Positions 5,998 through 6,099 of a stretch of DNA of 6,099 nucleotides are shown here, one piece after another. The notes under the pieces were generated by a model. That model was not told the origin of the DNA. It saw only the letters and a list, made by a program, of their open reading frames with translations, and did not search any database. The stretch spans positions 1-6,099 of the forward strand of contig JBFGCM010000134.1 of assembly GCA_041581135.1 (NCBI GenBank), read 5' to 3'. The DNA comes from JBFGCM01 sp041581135 (GTDB taxonomy: Bacteria; Actinomycetota; Acidimicrobiia; Spongiisociales; UBA5794). A program made the translations under genes and the position numbers. How positions within the stretch are numbered: the stretch's first letter is position 1; every line of letters begins with the position of its first letter.

Positions 5998-6099
5998 GTC
6001 GGTCTCGTCGGATCCCTCCGACGCGTCCTCTGCGTTGTCCTCGTCGAGGGGCAGCGACGACTCGATGAAGCTCCCGCCGGCGTTCCACAACATCCAGCC
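5986..6099 (-). CDS. C-terminal end of a convergent gene, DUF4015 glycoside-hydrolase-like (partial)
   Basis: Reading the minus strand from the window edge, 37 codons run without interruption to TAA at 5988-5986. They give GWMLWNAGGSFIESS followed by an acidic tail with 10 Asp/Glu in the last 19 residues. The GWMLWNA motif resembles the end of the TIM-barrel domain in DUF4015 (PF13200) putative glycosyl hydrolases, where 'GW-[MI]-LWNA' precedes the C-terminus. With only 37 residues visible this family call is tentative. The gene runs toward deoD, and the two coding ends share 4 bp. The disordered acidic tail is probably not part of any catalytic fold. Codon third positions are GC-rich, like the neighbours, which supports real coding. 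Confidence 0.6.
   Translation of the reverse strand, partial: GWMLWNAGGSFIESSLPLDEDNAEDASEGSDETDADA

Noticed and set aside
5111..6088. 325-codon minus-strand frame across deoD
   Set aside because: No family signature, Arg/His-rich, and opposite a full-length, well conserved deoD. It is also in a different frame from the real minus-strand end at 5986.

Overview
The window is a GC-rich, gene-dense bacterial chromosome segment. I infer an actinobacterium, possibly of the Acidimicrobiia type. The reasons are strong third-position GC, GTG starts, a short Zincin_1-type (PF06262) metallopeptidase, a Pro/Asp-rich lipoprotein with an FC-x10-PQCGG core, and TAnnnT boxes lying directly before start codons. 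No ribosomal marker is present, so this placement is inference.

Layout from left to right: the last 13 codons of an upstream plus-strand reading frame (1-42); a plus-strand lipoprotein gene (140-670) behind a candidate ECF-sigma promoter; converging on it, a minus-strand two-gene unit made of a GH13 neopullulanase/cyclomaltodextrinase-like amylase (1186-3045) and a GNAT acetyltransferase (692-1189) that share a GTGA stop/start overlap; a 65-bp divergent promoter region (3046-3110); a plus-strand pair made of a small zincin metallopeptidase (3111-3482) and a formylglycine-type sulfatase (3511-4926); a 346-bp stretch with no confident gene (4927-5272), holding a hairpin, a possible small or frameshifted ORF, a 20-bp-spaced direct repeat and the next promoter; deoD purine nucleoside phosphorylase (5273-5989); and, converging on it, the C-terminal end of a minus-strand gene (5986-6099) that resembles the end of DUF4015-type putative glycoside hydrolases.

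The genes do not form one obvious pathway. The amylase, sulfatase and DeoD all look cytoplasmic and catabolic, working on maltodextrins, sulfate esters and nucleosides. The peptidase, lipoprotein and acetyltransferase cannot be given substrates. I see no mobile element, CRISPR array, tRNA, rRNA or defence system, and no convincing new multi-gene system. The most notable points are: the amylase's roughly 40-residue domain B insertion and its replacement of the family's 'NE' pair after the nucleophile; one perfect palindrome that ends both deoD and its convergent neighbour while encoding Ala-Asp-Ala in each; a possible frameshifted small gene upstream of deoD; and recurrent TAnnnT boxes 6-8 nt before start codons that suggest leaderless transcripts.
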